Positions 50,281-60,117 of a stretch of DNA of 64,000 nt are shown here, in pieces. The notes below the pieces were generated by a model, which saw nothing but the letters and a program-made list of their open reading frames with translations, did no database searches and was not told the origin of the DNA. Made by a program: the position numbers and the translations under genes. Position 1 is the first letter of the stretch; the number at the start of each line of letters is the position of its first letter. The stretch comes from Candidatus Melainabacteria bacterium (GTDB taxonomy: Bacteria; Cyanobacteriota; Vampirovibrionia; Obscuribacterales; Obscuribacteraceae), in the NCBI GenBank assembly GCA_016716405.1, contig JADJWK010000004.1:1-64000 (forward strand), given 5' to 3'.

Positions 50281-50595
50281 ATGAACAAGCAAGAAAAAAG
50301 CTACCGCAACCGAAGAGGCGATCGAATCACCCGCGACCAGAACGAGCGCATCACTGCTTATCGATATAGCGATCATGATGAGTTCTATTCTTTCGAATAC
50401 GAGAAAGACGGCTCGGTGGCAAGCATAGACCGGTCGGACGGCTGGCACTGGCGCCGGGTGGACTCGGGTTGGGTAGTGAAAAACTACTGGGACAGCTGGA
50501 GCGTCCGGGAAGAAGACAGCGGCTCGGTCATGGTAGACGACAGCGGCATCCATACCACCGGCGCCGGCGGCGATCAAATGGCTCTGCCCGAATAG
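50281..50595 (+). CDS. Small protein of unknown function after leuB
   Basis: 104 residues, rich in Asp, Ser, Tyr and Trp, with short strand-like repeats (YEKDGSVASIDRSDGWHWRR). No signal peptide. It begins two bases after leuB with GGAG upstream, so it is co-transcribed with the branched-chain operon. Its role there is unknown; it could be a neighbour by chance. Confidence 0.65.
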   Translation: MNKQEKSYRNRRGDRITRDQNERITAYRYSDHDEFYSFEYEKDGSVASIDRSDGWHWRRVDSGWVVKNYWDSWSVREEDSGSVMVDDSGIHTTGAGGDQMALPE

Positions 50596-50612
50596 ATCGA
50601 TTCGGATTCGGA

Positions 50613-52346
50613 TCAATTAGAAGGCCTGGTGATCACCAGATCGCTGACGTCCATGCCCTGCTCTCCGGCAAAAAGATCGGTCAACCCGCCGATTGCTTTC
50701 AGCCCCGGAACCACTCTCTTGGTATCGGTTCTGGCCACTGTAAGCACCGCGGGAATCCCCAGGCTCCGTGACAGCTCCAGGGCATCGCCTACCTTCGCGT
50801 AGCAATTCGGGCAGTCTCCAATCTCCAGCTCGTTGAGGCCTTTCCCTTTGAGAAGCTGGAGCCCGGATGCGGTGATGCCTCTATTGTTCGAGAGATCGAG
50901 CTTTCTTAGCGATGGGAAGCGGCTCAGAATCGCGATACTCTCATCGGTGAGCCCGCAGTCTCTCAAAGCGAGGGCTTTGATATTCTTATTGCCGGCAAGC
51001 AGCAAGAGCCCCCGGTCGCTCAGCTCTCTTATCTGATTGAGGCGAAGGTCCTCCATAGAAGCGAGACCGGCAAGAGCCCTCATTCTCTCGTCATCGAGAG
51101 AGCACTGGCTGAGAATCACCACCCGTGGAGCGAGCGCGAGAGCCTTCTTGAAATCCGGCTCTTCGATTTCCTGCCCGACAAGAAGCACTCTCACCCTGGT
51201 GCCCTTTTCTGTGCTCTCGGCGAGAAGCGCAGAGGCATCCTCGCCATAATATACAAAGGACTCCACATGCCCGGGCTCGCTGTCCGGGGAGAAAATATCT
51301 TTCAAAGCGCAGATACTGGTCTCCTTCTGGCACGCCCCATCCCCGGCTTCTTCCTTCGAAGATGGTAGCAGCGAAGGCTCCGGCGCTATCGACATCAACG
51401 CCACCACTGCCAGTGACAGACAGGCGATCACTCCCGCAGCCAGGAGCGGAGCCCCCCGCCTTCTCGTGTCGGCCGCGGGCAGAGCAGGAGCGGCGACCAG
51501 GGGAACCGCCTGCAGGGCTCTTCTCACTTCGGTCATAGTCTCGAAGCGGTCCTCTCTGCGCTTGGCGAGCATTCTAGCCAGACAGCCGTCGAGCTCTGCC
51601 GGCACCGTTGCTACCGATGAAAGCGGCTCGGGATCCCGGCGAAGATGCATATTGATGGTATCAAGAGCAGTGTCGCCGGCAAAAGGCACTTTGCCTGAGA
51701 AGATCTCATAGGCGATGCAACCCAGCGAATAGATGTCGGATCTGGCGTCCACCGCTTCACCCCGGGCCTGCTCGGGGCTCATATAGTAGGGACTGCCGAT
51801 AATATCGCCGGTCCGGGTAAGAGCATCGACCTCGTCATTCTGGCTGCGTTTGGCTATTCCGAAATCGAGAAGCTTGATCAGGGGACCGTCCCCATCGGTC
51901 ATGTCGAGCACGATATTGCCGGTTTTCAAATCACGGTGAACGATTCCGGCTTGATGCACGCTCGAGAGACCGGCGGCGATCTGATCCAGGACCTCGAGCC
52001 CCTCGGCGAGAGCGAGGGCTCCGCGCTCGGCAAGCACATCCCTGAGAGCTCTCCCCTTTACGTACTCCATGACCAGGTAAGGATCTCCGTTTTCAGCGAC
52101 CCCGAAATCATAGATGCTCACCACATGCCTGCCGGTGACCGTGGCTGCCAGACGAGCCTCTTTCTGGAAGCGGATCACGCTGCTCTCTTTGCTGGCTAGC
52201 GCCGAGATCGTCTTGATCGCCACGGTTCGCTTGAGGACTCGATCGAAAGCCCTGAAAACGGAGCCCATGCCGCCTTCTCCGATGGACTCCAGCACCTGGT
52301 AGCGCGAAGAGAATGATCCGGTTTGTTCTTGCCAGAGTTCATCCAA
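50613..52346 (-). CDS. Ser/Thr kinase with membrane helix and C-terminal leucine-rich repeats
   Basis: 577 residues from TTG 52346 (GGAGG nine bases before). Kinase domain at about 15-280: IGEGGMGSVF, K45 in VAIKTI, HRD 138-140, DFG 161-163, SPEQ. Membrane helix at about 299-320, then about 210 residues with leucine-rich repeats (units DERMRALAGLASMEDLRL, DRGLLLLAGNKNIKALAL, DESIAILSRFPSLRKLDL) and a C-terminal strand-rich end (VVPGLKAIGGL). Second of three such proteins here. It is divergent from the DUF47-PiT pair. Confidence 0.92.
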   Translation of the reverse strand: MDELWQEQTGSFSSRYQVLESIGEGGMGSVFRAFDRVLKRTVAIKTISALASKESSVIRFQKEARLAATVTGRHVVSIYDFGVAENGDPYLVMEYVKGRALRDVLAERGALALAEGLEVLDQIAAGLSSVHQAGIVHRDLKTGNIVLDMTDGDGPLIKLLDFGIAKRSQNDEVDALTRTGDIIGSPYYMSPEQARGEAVDARSDIYSLGCIAYEIFSGKVPFAGDTALDTINMHLRRDPEPLSSVATVPAELDGCLARMLAKRREDRFETMTEVRRALQAVPLVAAPALPAADTRRRGAPLLAAGVIACLSLAVVALMSIAPEPSLLPSSKEEAGDGACQKETSICALKDIFSPDSEPGHVESFVYYGEDASALLAESTEKGTRVRVLLVGQEIEEPDFKKALALAPRVVILSQCSLDDERMRALAGLASMEDLRLNQIRELSDRGLLLLAGNKNIKALALRDCGLTDESIAILSRFPSLRKLDLSNNRGITASGLQLLKGKGLNELEIGDCPNCYAKVGDALELSRSLGIPAVLTVARTDTKRVVPGLKAIGGLTDLFAGEQGMDVSDLVITRPSN

Positions 52347-52366
52347 AGCAAAAATCCTCCTTTGTA

Positions 52367-52372
52367 TATAAT
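52367..52372 (+). promoter_or_regulatory. -10 box of the DUF47-PiT operon
   Basis: A perfect TATAAT between the divergent kinase and DUF47 genes. It implies transcription from near 52379 and so argues for a DUF47 start downstream of that point. No strong -35 at normal spacing. Confidence 0.5.
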
Positions 52373-52402
52373 AAATCGAGACTGACCGACACGACCATCG
52401 TT

Positions 52403-53044
52403 TTGAACAACAAAAGCAACGATAACCAGGGCTGGCTTGGGCGCTTCTTCAAACCGCGCTTCGATTTCTATTCGCTTCTTGCCTCTCAGGCAGCCACCAC
52501 GCTCAAGGGCATGGAAGCCCTGGAGCTCTGGATCGCCGCAGGCGCCGAAGGCCGCTGCCAGACCGTACGCGATCTGGAGCACCAAGCGGACAGGCAGAAG
52601 CTCGAGTTGCAGAAATGTCTGGTCGAATCACTGATCACACCGTTCGATCGTGAGGATATCTACGATTTATCGGCCCGATTGGACGAAGTAATCAACGCCG
52701 CCAAGTCTACCGTCAAAGAGATGGAAGCCCTGGAGATGAGCGGTGAAAACCTCGCTATCGCCAAGATGTCAAAGAATCTCGTCAACGGCACCAGACACCT
52801 GTCCAAATCTTTCGCCCTGCTCGGCAGCAATTTCCAGGAATCGAGCAGCGAAGCCGCCCTGGCCCGGAAATCCGAGAGCAAATTCGAGCGCATCTATCGA
52901 AAGTCCATGCAAGAGCTATTCGCCCAGGACGACGCGAAAATGATCCTGCGCACCATCGAAGTCTACAAGGCCATGAATAACGCCTCTCACTGCATCGACC
53001 TGGTGGGGGAGAAAATCATTCATGTTCTCGTGAAGATGAGCTAG
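52403..53044 (+). CDS. DUF47/PhoU-like phosphate transport regulator
   Basis: 213 residues from TTG 52403. The frame is open back to 52313, but a TATAAT box at 52367 lies inside that stretch and the DUF47 family starts near here (WLGRFFKPRFDFYSLL). Helical bundle with conserved LEHQADRQK and TPFDREDIYDL, the metal-binding DUF47 blocks. Such proteins gate PiT phosphate transporters; pit follows after 12 bases. The start lacks a clear ribosome site. Confidence 0.87.
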   Translation: MNNKSNDNQGWLGRFFKPRFDFYSLLASQAATTLKGMEALELWIAAGAEGRCQTVRDLEHQADRQKLELQKCLVESLITPFDREDIYDLSARLDEVINAAKSTVKEMEALEMSGENLAIAKMSKNLVNGTRHLSKSFALLGSNFQESSSEAALARKSESKFERIYRKSMQELFAQDDAKMILRTIEVYKAMNNASHCIDLVGEKIIHVLVKMS

Positions 53045-53056
53045 AGGAGAGCGGTC

Positions 53057-54088
53057 TTGGTAGTCTACCTGATGCTCGGTCTGGTGGTGGTGCTCTGCTT
53101 GATGTTCACCTTCACCAATGGCTTCCAGGACGGCAGCTCGGTGGCTGCCAATGCTCTTGCCTGCCGGGCGATGAGCAAGAGAGAAGCGGTGATTGTGGTG
53201 GCTGTTTTCGAGTTTCTAGGTGCCATATTCGGTGGCTCCGCCGTCGCTCATTCGATCCGGGGAATTACGAGCTGGCCTGCAAGACCGGATCTCCTCACGG
53301 TGCTGGCCAGTGGCCTCACGGCAGCTATCGTCTGGAATTTCGCCATGCGCCGGCTCGGCGTTCCCTCGAGCTCCACCCACGCTTTCGTGGGCGGTCTCAT
53401 CGGAGCGGTAATCGCCGGCTGCGGCGGCACCCAGTATCTGATCACGGGCGACTGGGGCATGCTCATCCATCCCACCGGGATCTGGCGTGTGATTCTCAGT
53501 CTCTTTCTATCGCCCATAGTGGGCTTCGCCCTGAGCTATATCGTTCTTGCGGCCGCCACGAAGCTTCTGGTAAATGCCAGCTCCTCTCTCAACGAGCCTC
53601 TGAAAAGGCTGCAATGGCTTTCCGTTCCGCTTCTGGCTTTCGGTCACGGCGCCAACGATACCCAGAAAGTGATGGGAGTCATCGCTCTTTCCCTGAGCGC
53701 TGCCGGTTTCGAGACCGGCGGCGGTATCCCTGTCTGGGTAAGACTTTCTACCGCCGCCGCCATGTCCATGGGTGTTGCCGCCCTGGCTCCGGGCATAGTG
53801 AAGCGGGTAGGCAGTATCTATCGCCAGAGACCGCTTCACGGTCTCGTCACCGAGTCCGTCTCGGCTCTAATCGTCAGTTTCGCTTCACTGACAGGGGGTC
53901 CTCTGGCGGCTTCCCAGGTGATCGCCTCCACCGTGGTGGGAGCCGGCAGCGCCGATCGCATCAAGGGCGTTCAGTGGGCCGTCACCCGGGATATGATGCG
54001 CACCTGGTTGCTCACCATTCCATGCTCGGCGGTTCTGGCCTGGCTGCTTCACTGCCTGATCTTCACCCACCTGAATCGATTTCTCTGA
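53057..54088 (+). CDS. pit: PiT-family inorganic phosphate transporter
   Basis: 343 residues, about ten membrane helices. Duplicated PiT signature: FTNGFQDGSS near the N-terminus and GHGANDTQKVMG in the second half; PSSSTHAFVGGLIGA is also typical. Imports metal-phosphate with H+ or Na+. Starts with TTG 53057, GAGGAG at seven bases. Forms an operon with the DUF47 gene. Relevant if the host stores polyphosphate, as some Obscuribacterales are reported to do. Confidence 0.92.
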   Translation: MVVYLMLGLVVVLCLMFTFTNGFQDGSSVAANALACRAMSKREAVIVVAVFEFLGAIFGGSAVAHSIRGITSWPARPDLLTVLASGLTAAIVWNFAMRRLGVPSSSTHAFVGGLIGAVIAGCGGTQYLITGDWGMLIHPTGIWRVILSLFLSPIVGFALSYIVLAAATKLLVNASSSLNEPLKRLQWLSVPLLAFGHGANDTQKVMGVIALSLSAAGFETGGGIPVWVRLSTAAAMSMGVAALAPGIVKRVGSIYRQRPLHGLVTESVSALIVSFASLTGGPLAASQVIASTVVGAGSADRIKGVQWAVTRDMMRTWLLTIPCSAVLAWLLHCLIFTHLNRFL

Positions 54089-54101
54089 GCTCAGCGAATC
54101 C

Positions 54102-55049
54102 CTAACGAACTATCTCCACCGAGCACGGCGAGTGAAACAGAATCGCCTTGGAGACAGCACCCATACGAATCTCGTTCGCGAGTCCCTTGATCTTCCGGGA
54201 GCCGCAGATCACGAGATCGGCCGGCCATTCGCTGGCCACCTGGAGAATAGCTTCCCGGGGGTGACCTTCGATCACTTCGCCCGAAACCGTGGCCGACGGG
54301 AATTTGTCTTTGAACTCTTTGACTGTCGTATCCACAAGGGCCCCGGCAGCCGCTCTCTTCTCTTCGAGATCCTTCGAGGCGGCCTCGCTCAACTGCTTGG
54401 GATTGACCAGAGGAATATTCTTGAAAGGACCGACATCCACCGGCTGCACTACGCTGATCACTTTGAAAAAAGCCTCTTCCGGCCAGGGTCGCCTGAGCAC
54501 CGACTCCACCGCCGCTCGCGAATGCGGCGTATCATCGATGGTCAGGAGGTACTTGTCCTCCTCCAGTGGCTGTTTGTTCTCCATCTCCTTGATGGCGGTG
54601 CCCGGCGAGACCCCTCGCAGCACTGATACCGCGCACGGTGAGTTGGTGACCACCACATCGGTGACCGATCCGATCAGATGATCGGCAGCGCTACGGGTGC
54701 CATAGGCACCGACCACGATCAAATCGGCCAGCCAGGTCTGAGCTGCTTCGATGATCGCTTCTTTTGGATCGCCCTCGATGAGCTCTCCTTCGACCTTGTC
54801 GGCGCCGAACTTCGCGGAGAGTTTGGCCACAGCCTTGTCCACCACAGCCTGGCAGCTCTCGAGCCAGGCTTGCTCGACTTTCTTGGCACTCTCGCCGAGG
54901 AATGGAAAAATCTTGGAGACCAGATCCGGGCTCTTATCGGCGATTGTGATCACTTTCACCCGGGTATCGGCGGGCCAGGGGCGGTGGATCATCACATCGA
55001 TTGCTGCATCTGCATTCACAGATCCGTCCGTAGCCATCAAAACCTTCAT
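54102..55049 (-). CDS. Tandem universal stress protein (two UspA domains)
   Basis: 315 residues from ATG 55049 (GAGGAGG nine bases before; the frame is open upstream to 55091 without a ribosome site). Two UspA domains, about 1-150 and 160-315, each starting with a strand plus an Asp pair (VLMATDGS, LLTIDDTP) and ending in SPC(A/S)V. The first has a full GxxG-GS ATP loop (GAYGTRSAADHLIGS), the second is less regular. Cytoplasmic stress protein. Convergent with pit. Confidence 0.9.
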   Translation of the reverse strand: MKVLMATDGSVNADAAIDVMIHRPWPADTRVKVITIADKSPDLVSKIFPFLGESAKKVEQAWLESCQAVVDKAVAKLSAKFGADKVEGELIEGDPKEAIIEAAQTWLADLIVVGAYGTRSAADHLIGSVTDVVVTNSPCAVSVLRGVSPGTAIKEMENKQPLEEDKYLLTIDDTPHSRAAVESVLRRPWPEEAFFKVISVVQPVDVGPFKNIPLVNPKQLSEAASKDLEEKRAAAGALVDTTVKEFKDKFPSATVSGEVIEGHPREAILQVASEWPADLVICGSRKIKGLANEIRMGAVSKAILFHSPCSVEIVR

Positions 55050-55109
55050 AAGGCCTGTCCTCCTCGAACAAAACTTCAGCGAGGCAGCCATTGTGACATA
55101 AATAGGTTT

Positions 55110-57098
55110 TCAAGGACGACTGATAGCTCCCGGGAGCACCTTCACCTCGATCCGGCGCTCCCGATTTCCGGCTGCCGCCGCCTCCAGGGCGGCAAGTTTT
55201 TCTTGCGAGAAACGGCAGCGGTTGAGCTCCAGGGTAGTAATCCGCTCCAGATCAAACAGCGCCTCCAGGGCGGGGTCTTCGAGCAGTGCCTCTTTGAAGG
55301 TGAATTTACGGGCCCCGCTTCCCTCGAGACAGGCGACATCCCTGGCGGTGACAGTGCCGTCTTTGAGAGAGACGCCATGGAGACGGAAATCGGCAAGACC
55401 CTTGAGATCGCCTTTCAAGTATTTCCTGGAAAAGGAGAGGCCAGCGAGCCGCGGCAATCGCGCCAGGGACTTGAGCCCCTCGTCGCTCACAATGGGAGTG
55501 TCTTCTGCCTCGAGTATCTGGAGATCCTCGAAAGAGCGCAGATAAGGGATCGAGACCTCGCTCACCCGGCAACCGCAGATCCCCAGGGACTGGAGTTTAG
55601 ACAGAGCGGTGAGCTTCTTGATCCCGGCATCGGTAACGCCTGTATAATCCAGATTCAGTGCGCGCAGACCGGCCAGGGAGACGAGATAGTCGAGATCGGC
55701 ATCGCCGATGGGATTGCGCCTGAGAGAGAGCCTGTCCAGGGGCTCGTCGCTCAGCTCGGCAAGACCCGATCCCCGGATCAGGCAATCATTGAGATTGAGG
55801 TCCTGGACGCCGCTACCTTTCAGGAAAGCCAGGGCGGCGTCGTCGGCGGCGCTGCTCCGGTAAGCCACGGCACCGGGGCGGTCGAGCCGGACGAACATGG
55901 CGCTGGGCTCGGTAAGCAATAGACCCAGGGTCCTGTCGGCAGAAGTGTCATCGTTGTTAATGGGAATCTGCCTCTGCTTGTGGCGAGGCGCGGCGGATTT
56001 CTCTTCGTCTGGCCGCCCTGGAAACAAAAAGCAGGCCAGGATACCGGCAAGGACCGAGAAAACAACGAGCAACGGCGCCGCTTCCAGCTTGCTCGGTCGT
56101 CTGACGCCCGGCACGTCCGGCACGCTCGTCTCGCCGGGCTCATCGCCAACCGCCAGAAGCGCTGAGCGCATCTCCCCCATGGTGGCAAAACGCTCCCGGG
56201 GGTCCTTGGCCAGACAGCGGGCGAGAAAAGAATCGGCGCCTGATAATGGAACGTCTGTATCGAGACTCCCGGAAAGTGAAGGGGCTGCCTTGCTGGCATG
56301 CTGGTTGAGGATCTCGAGAGCGGTCTCGCCCTCGAAAGGCGGCTTGCCGGTAATCGACTCGAAGAGCACGCAGCCCAGACTGTAGACCTCGGAAGGTGCC
56401 CGATATTCATGGCCGAGGACCTGATCGGGGCTCATATAGCCGGGGGTCCCTGCTACGGTCCGGCCCTGGAAGATCGTCGGTTCTTGAGTCTCCTCCTTTA
56501 CCCTGGCCACCCCGAAATCGATGATCCGGACATCGTCTTCCCGCTCCGCCCCCAGGAGGATATTGCTCGGCTTGAGATCACGATGAAAAACGCCATGACC
56601 ATGAGCATAATCGAGAGCCTCCATGATCGGCGCGAAGATACTGACGGCTCGGGACCAGGAAAGGGGGCCGTTCTCTTCCAGATAACGCTCCAGACTGATA
56701 CCGTCGACATATTCGAGCACCATATATGGCGCGCTACCGGCGGTGACGCCAAAATCGAGAATATTCACGATGCCGGGATGATCGAGACGCGATGTGGCTC
56801 TTGCCTCATCCTGAAAGGAGATGAGCTGTCCGGGCTCGAGAACATGCAGGGTCTTCACCGCCACGACCCGGGAAAGCACCTTGTCGAGACATTTGACCAC
56901 ACGTCCCGATCCGCCCCGTCCGATGACCTCCAGGGGGCGATAACGCTCCAGGGGAAAGTCCTCCTCCAGCTCATCGGCTACAGAATCACCTGCCGGCTCG
57001 GAGCCGAATGCGATCGCACCGGTGTCCACAGTGCATCTGCAGGCGTCCCCGTCAGCCCTGGCTCTGCTCTTGCCGCAAATCGGGCAGCTCTCAGCCAT
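55110..57098 (-). CDS. Ser/Thr kinase with zinc-ribbon head, membrane helix and leucine-rich repeats
   Basis: 662 residues from ATG 57098, which overlaps the proA stop by eight bases; the frame is open to 57311 but only inside proA. Zinc-ribbon-like CPIC..CRC at residues 5-22. Kinase domain about 52-315: IGRGGSGRVV, K82, HRD 172-174, DFG 194-196, SPDQ. Membrane helix at about 341-360, then LRRs (LDYLVSLAGLRALNLDYTGV, DAGIKKLTALSKLQSLGI). Third kinase-LRR protein in the window. Coupling to proA suggests co-expression with proline synthesis. Confidence 0.9.
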   Translation of the reverse strand: MAESCPICGKSRARADGDACRCTVDTGAIAFGSEPAGDSVADELEEDFPLERYRPLEVIGRGGSGRVVKCLDKVLSRVVAVKTLHVLEPGQLISFQDEARATSRLDHPGIVNILDFGVTAGSAPYMVLEYVDGISLERYLEENGPLSWSRAVSIFAPIMEALDYAHGHGVFHRDLKPSNILLGAEREDDVRIIDFGVARVKEETQEPTIFQGRTVAGTPGYMSPDQVLGHEYRAPSEVYSLGCVLFESITGKPPFEGETALEILNQHASKAAPSLSGSLDTDVPLSGADSFLARCLAKDPRERFATMGEMRSALLAVGDEPGETSVPDVPGVRRPSKLEAAPLLVVFSVLAGILACFLFPGRPDEEKSAAPRHKQRQIPINNDDTSADRTLGLLLTEPSAMFVRLDRPGAVAYRSSAADDAALAFLKGSGVQDLNLNDCLIRGSGLAELSDEPLDRLSLRRNPIGDADLDYLVSLAGLRALNLDYTGVTDAGIKKLTALSKLQSLGICGCRVSEVSIPYLRSFEDLQILEAEDTPIVSDEGLKSLARLPRLAGLSFSRKYLKGDLKGLADFRLHGVSLKDGTVTARDVACLEGSGARKFTFKEALLEDPALEALFDLERITTLELNRCRFSQEKLAALEAAAAGNRERRIEVKVLPGAISRP

Positions 57099-58437
57099 GC
57101 AAGAGATCCCGGTGCGTATATTTTTGCGCTCCGGGACCCGAGAAATCCGCCACAGTATGACCCCGGCCCATAAGCTTGTACTTGTAGGTGACCAGACCCT
57201 CGATGCCGACAGGGCCGCGGGGATGCATGGAAGCCGTGCTGATCCCAACCTCGGCCCCGAAACCATACCGGAATCCATCGGCAAAACGCGTGGAGGCGTT
57301 CCAGTAGACACCGGCTGAATCCACAGCCTGGAAAAAGCGCTCGTAGGTCGCCTGATCTCCGGTTACGATGGAATCGGTGTGCCCGGAGCCATGCTCGTTG
57401 ATATGCCTGATCGCTGTCTCGAGAGAATCGACGGTCTTGACCGAAAGAATCAGATCGCAATACTCACGGTCCCAGTCCGAATCGGAAGCGGCGACTACCG
57501 GCACTGAGGGAGCCAGTTTCCTCGCTGTCTCAAGAGCAGGGGCATCGAGCCTGAGCTCGACCTTTCGCCGGGCCAGGGCCTCGAGCACAGGGGGAAGCAG
57601 GCGCTCCCGCGAAGCTGCGTGCACCAGCAGGGTCTCTACCGAATTGCATGCCGAGGGGTACTGGGTCTTGGCGTCCACCAGGAGCTTCACCGCCATCTCC
57701 TGATCGGCGTCTTCATGCAGATAAATATGACAGATACCCTCGGCATGGCCGATAACCGGTATTCTGGTGCTCGCCATTATATGAGCGACAAGCTCGTTGC
57801 TTCCCCGCGGTATTACGAGATCCACAAGGTCGTCCTGCTTCAGTAGCGCTTCCACGTCCTCCCTGCTGTCGAGCAGGCTGAGACAGCCCCGAGGCAGACC
57901 GGCCAGGACCAGGGACTCCTCGAGAGCGGCAGCCAGAGCGGCCAGGGTATGCTTTGCCTCCCGTCCGCCCTTGAGCAGAACGGCATTGCCGGACTTCACA
58001 GCCAGAGAAGCTATTTGAGGGAGGACATCGGGACGGGACTCGAAGATGACCGCAATCACTCCGATGGGACAGGCCACTCGATAGAGCTCCAGTCCATCGG
58101 CAAGCTCCCGGGCAAGCGAGATCGCGCCCAGAGGATCGGGCAGCCGGCGCACCTGATCGATACCGTTTATGATACCGTCGATTTTTTCTCGATCGAGTTT
58201 CAACCGCGCCAGAAGAGGCGCGCTGAGCTCGCCTCTTTCAACCATGGCAGAGGCCGCTTCCAGATCGAGAAGATTTGCCTCGAGTATTGCCGCAGCCTGC
58301 CCGCGGAGGCTCGAGGCCATGGCGGCGAGGGCATCGTCCCTGGTGGCGGAGCCGGCCGCGGAGAGCTCGACCAGGGATTCCCTGGCCAGGCGGCATCGCT
58401 CTCTTACATCCACTGCTCTCTCTTGCATGATTCTCAT
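57091..58437 (-). CDS. proA: Gamma-glutamyl phosphate reductase
   Basis: 448 residues, slightly longer than usual. Aldehyde dehydrogenase fold with the active-site block TQYPSACNSVETLLVH and VIFESRPDV. Reduces gamma-glutamyl phosphate to the semialdehyde for proline. Its ATG overlaps the proB stop (ATGA), so the two enzymes are co-translated. The C-terminal end overlaps the kinase start. Confidence 0.95.
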   Translation of the reverse strand: MRIMQERAVDVRERCRLARESLVELSAAGSATRDDALAAMASSLRGQAAAILEANLLDLEAASAMVERGELSAPLLARLKLDREKIDGIINGIDQVRRLPDPLGAISLARELADGLELYRVACPIGVIAVIFESRPDVLPQIASLAVKSGNAVLLKGGREAKHTLAALAAALEESLVLAGLPRGCLSLLDSREDVEALLKQDDLVDLVIPRGSNELVAHIMASTRIPVIGHAEGICHIYLHEDADQEMAVKLLVDAKTQYPSACNSVETLLVHAASRERLLPPVLEALARRKVELRLDAPALETARKLAPSVPVVAASDSDWDREYCDLILSVKTVDSLETAIRHINEHGSGHTDSIVTGDQATYERFFQAVDSAGVYWNASTRFADGFRYGFGAEVGISTASMHPRGPVGIEGLVTYKYKLMGRGHTVADFSGPGAQKYTHRDLLHG

Positions 58438-59621
58438 TTCCGGCTGTGAAGGAAAGCCAGGTTGTCCCGGGTGACTATTGCGTCGTAATTGGGATTCTCG
58501 ATGATCGTCTTGATCTCGTCCGAATGCCTGCCGGCGATCGCCCGGGTCTCGCTGCTGTCATAATTGACCATCCCCCGGGCGAATTCCACGCCTCCGGGAT
58601 CGAGGATGCTGACCACGTCGCCACGCTTGAAGGTGCCTTTCACCTCCACCACGCCCCGGGGAAGCAAGCTGGCTTTGCCGATCTCCAGGGCTTTGCGGGC
58701 GCCCTCATTGACCACCAGGCTGGCGCTTACCGTAGTGGCGAAAGCGATCCAGCGCAGGCGACCGCCCATGGATTGATGCCCGGGCAGGAAGAGAGTACCG
58801 GTGTCCTCGCCCTGAACGGCCTTGCGGATCACACCCGGCTCCAGACCGGAAGCGATTATGCAGGCCACACCGGAGCCGGTGGCGACCCGAGCAGCCTCCA
58901 GCTTGGTCCGGATCCCCCCTCGGCCGGGGGCGGAGCCGTCCCTGGCTCTTGCCGCGGCGGAGGCGAGGATGGAGTCCATGAGCTCATCACTGATCTCCTC
59001 CACCAGCGAAATGACGGAGGCGTTGCTGTCCCCGCGGGGATCTCTGTCATAGAGCCCCTCGACATCGGTGAGGATAACCAGGAGGTCGGCATCGATCTTG
59101 CTTGCCACCAGGGCCGAGAGCTTGTCATTGTCGCCGAAATTGACTTTCAGGTCAGGGTGATTGCCGATGGACTCGAGCTCGGTGGTGGCGACGGTGTCGT
59201 TCTCGTTTATGATCGGCAATACTTTCAGGCGCAACAGCTCGGCGATAGTGCTGCGCAGATTGAGATAACGCTTTCGATTGCTGAAGTCGTCTTCGGTGAG
59301 CAGCACCTGGCCCGTATTGATGCCGAGCCGCTGGAAGGCATCGGCATAGAGGCTCATGAGAAGACCCTGGCCGACAGCGGCACAGGCTTGCTTGCCGGGA
59401 AGGGTGCCAGGACGCTCGCTCAGCCCCAGACGCCTGGACCCGAGACCGACAGCGCCGGAGCTGACGACCATGACCTCGAGGCCCTCTTTCATGAGCAGAG
59501 CGATATCCTCGACGAAGGAATAGAACCGGGAAAGCGACACGCCCCCGTCCCCGCCCATGACCACTGCGGTGCCGAGCTTGATCACCACCCGACTGACCTT
59601 TCTGAGATGCTCTTTCCGCAC
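58434..59621 (-). CDS. proB: Glutamate 5-kinase
   Basis: 395 residues from GTG 59621, with GGAG eight bases upstream; the frame is open to 59729 but that would overlap the divergent phosphatase gene and its promoter. Amino-acid kinase domain (VVIKLGTAVV, SSGAVGLGSRRLGL, FGDNDKLSALVA) and a C-terminal PUA domain (about 300-390). First step of proline synthesis, normally inhibited by proline. Confidence 0.94.
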   Translation of the reverse strand: MRKEHLRKVSRVVIKLGTAVVMGGDGGVSLSRFYSFVEDIALLMKEGLEVMVVSSGAVGLGSRRLGLSERPGTLPGKQACAAVGQGLLMSLYADAFQRLGINTGQVLLTEDDFSNRKRYLNLRSTIAELLRLKVLPIINENDTVATTELESIGNHPDLKVNFGDNDKLSALVASKIDADLLVILTDVEGLYDRDPRGDSNASVISLVEEISDELMDSILASAAARARDGSAPGRGGIRTKLEAARVATGSGVACIIASGLEPGVIRKAVQGEDTGTLFLPGHQSMGGRLRWIAFATTVSASLVVNEGARKALEIGKASLLPRGVVEVKGTFKRGDVVSILDPGGVEFARGMVNYDSSETRAIAGRHSDEIKTIIENPNYDAIVTRDNLAFLHSRK

Positions 59622-59682
59622 CGGCGAATCTCCTTTGTGGGTAGGGTTGAGTATAATCGAATTGACCCTGGAGTGAAGACCT

Positions 59683-60117
59683 TTGAATATTCTTTTTGTC
59701 TGCCTGGGAAACATATGCCGGTCGCCCATGGCGGCGGGGATAATGAAAGAGCTATTCAGCGAACGTGCGATTCAGGGAATTGTGGACTCCGCCGGGGTCC
59801 GGGACTGGAACGAAGGCTCCGGAGCCGACCCACGGGCCGTCAGGGTTGCCGGTCGCGCCGGCATCGATATCAGGGCTCACCGCGCGAGACAGATCCGCCC
59901 GGATGATTTTCGCCGCTTTCAACTGATCGTAGTAGTCGACAGCCTGGTCGAGCGTGATGTGCGAGGGCAAGCACCACCAGAGGTGCAGCAGAAGATAAGA
60001 CGCCTGGCCGAAGCGGATCTCGAAGACCCGTATCATCGGGACGAGGAATTCTACACTCATACTTTCGCCAGGATCGAAGAAGGCTGCCTGAAGATTCTCG
60101 AAGACTTCCACCTGTGA
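59683..60117 (+). CDS. Low-molecular-weight protein tyrosine phosphatase
   Basis: 144 residues from TTG 59683 (GGAG nine bases before). P-loop CLGNICRSP (CX5R) near the N-terminus, DSAGVRDWNEG, and the general acid in EDPYH near the C-terminus. Removes phosphate from tyrosine or arginine residues; can act with kinases or envelope polysaccharide systems. A TATAAT lies at 59652-59657. The next frame starts within its stop codon. Confidence 0.92.
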   Translation: MNILFVCLGNICRSPMAAGIMKELFSERAIQGIVDSAGVRDWNEGSGADPRAVRVAGRAGIDIRAHRARQIRPDDFRRFQLIVVVDSLVERDVRGQAPPEVQQKIRRLAEADLEDPYHRDEEFYTHTFARIEEGCLKILEDFHL

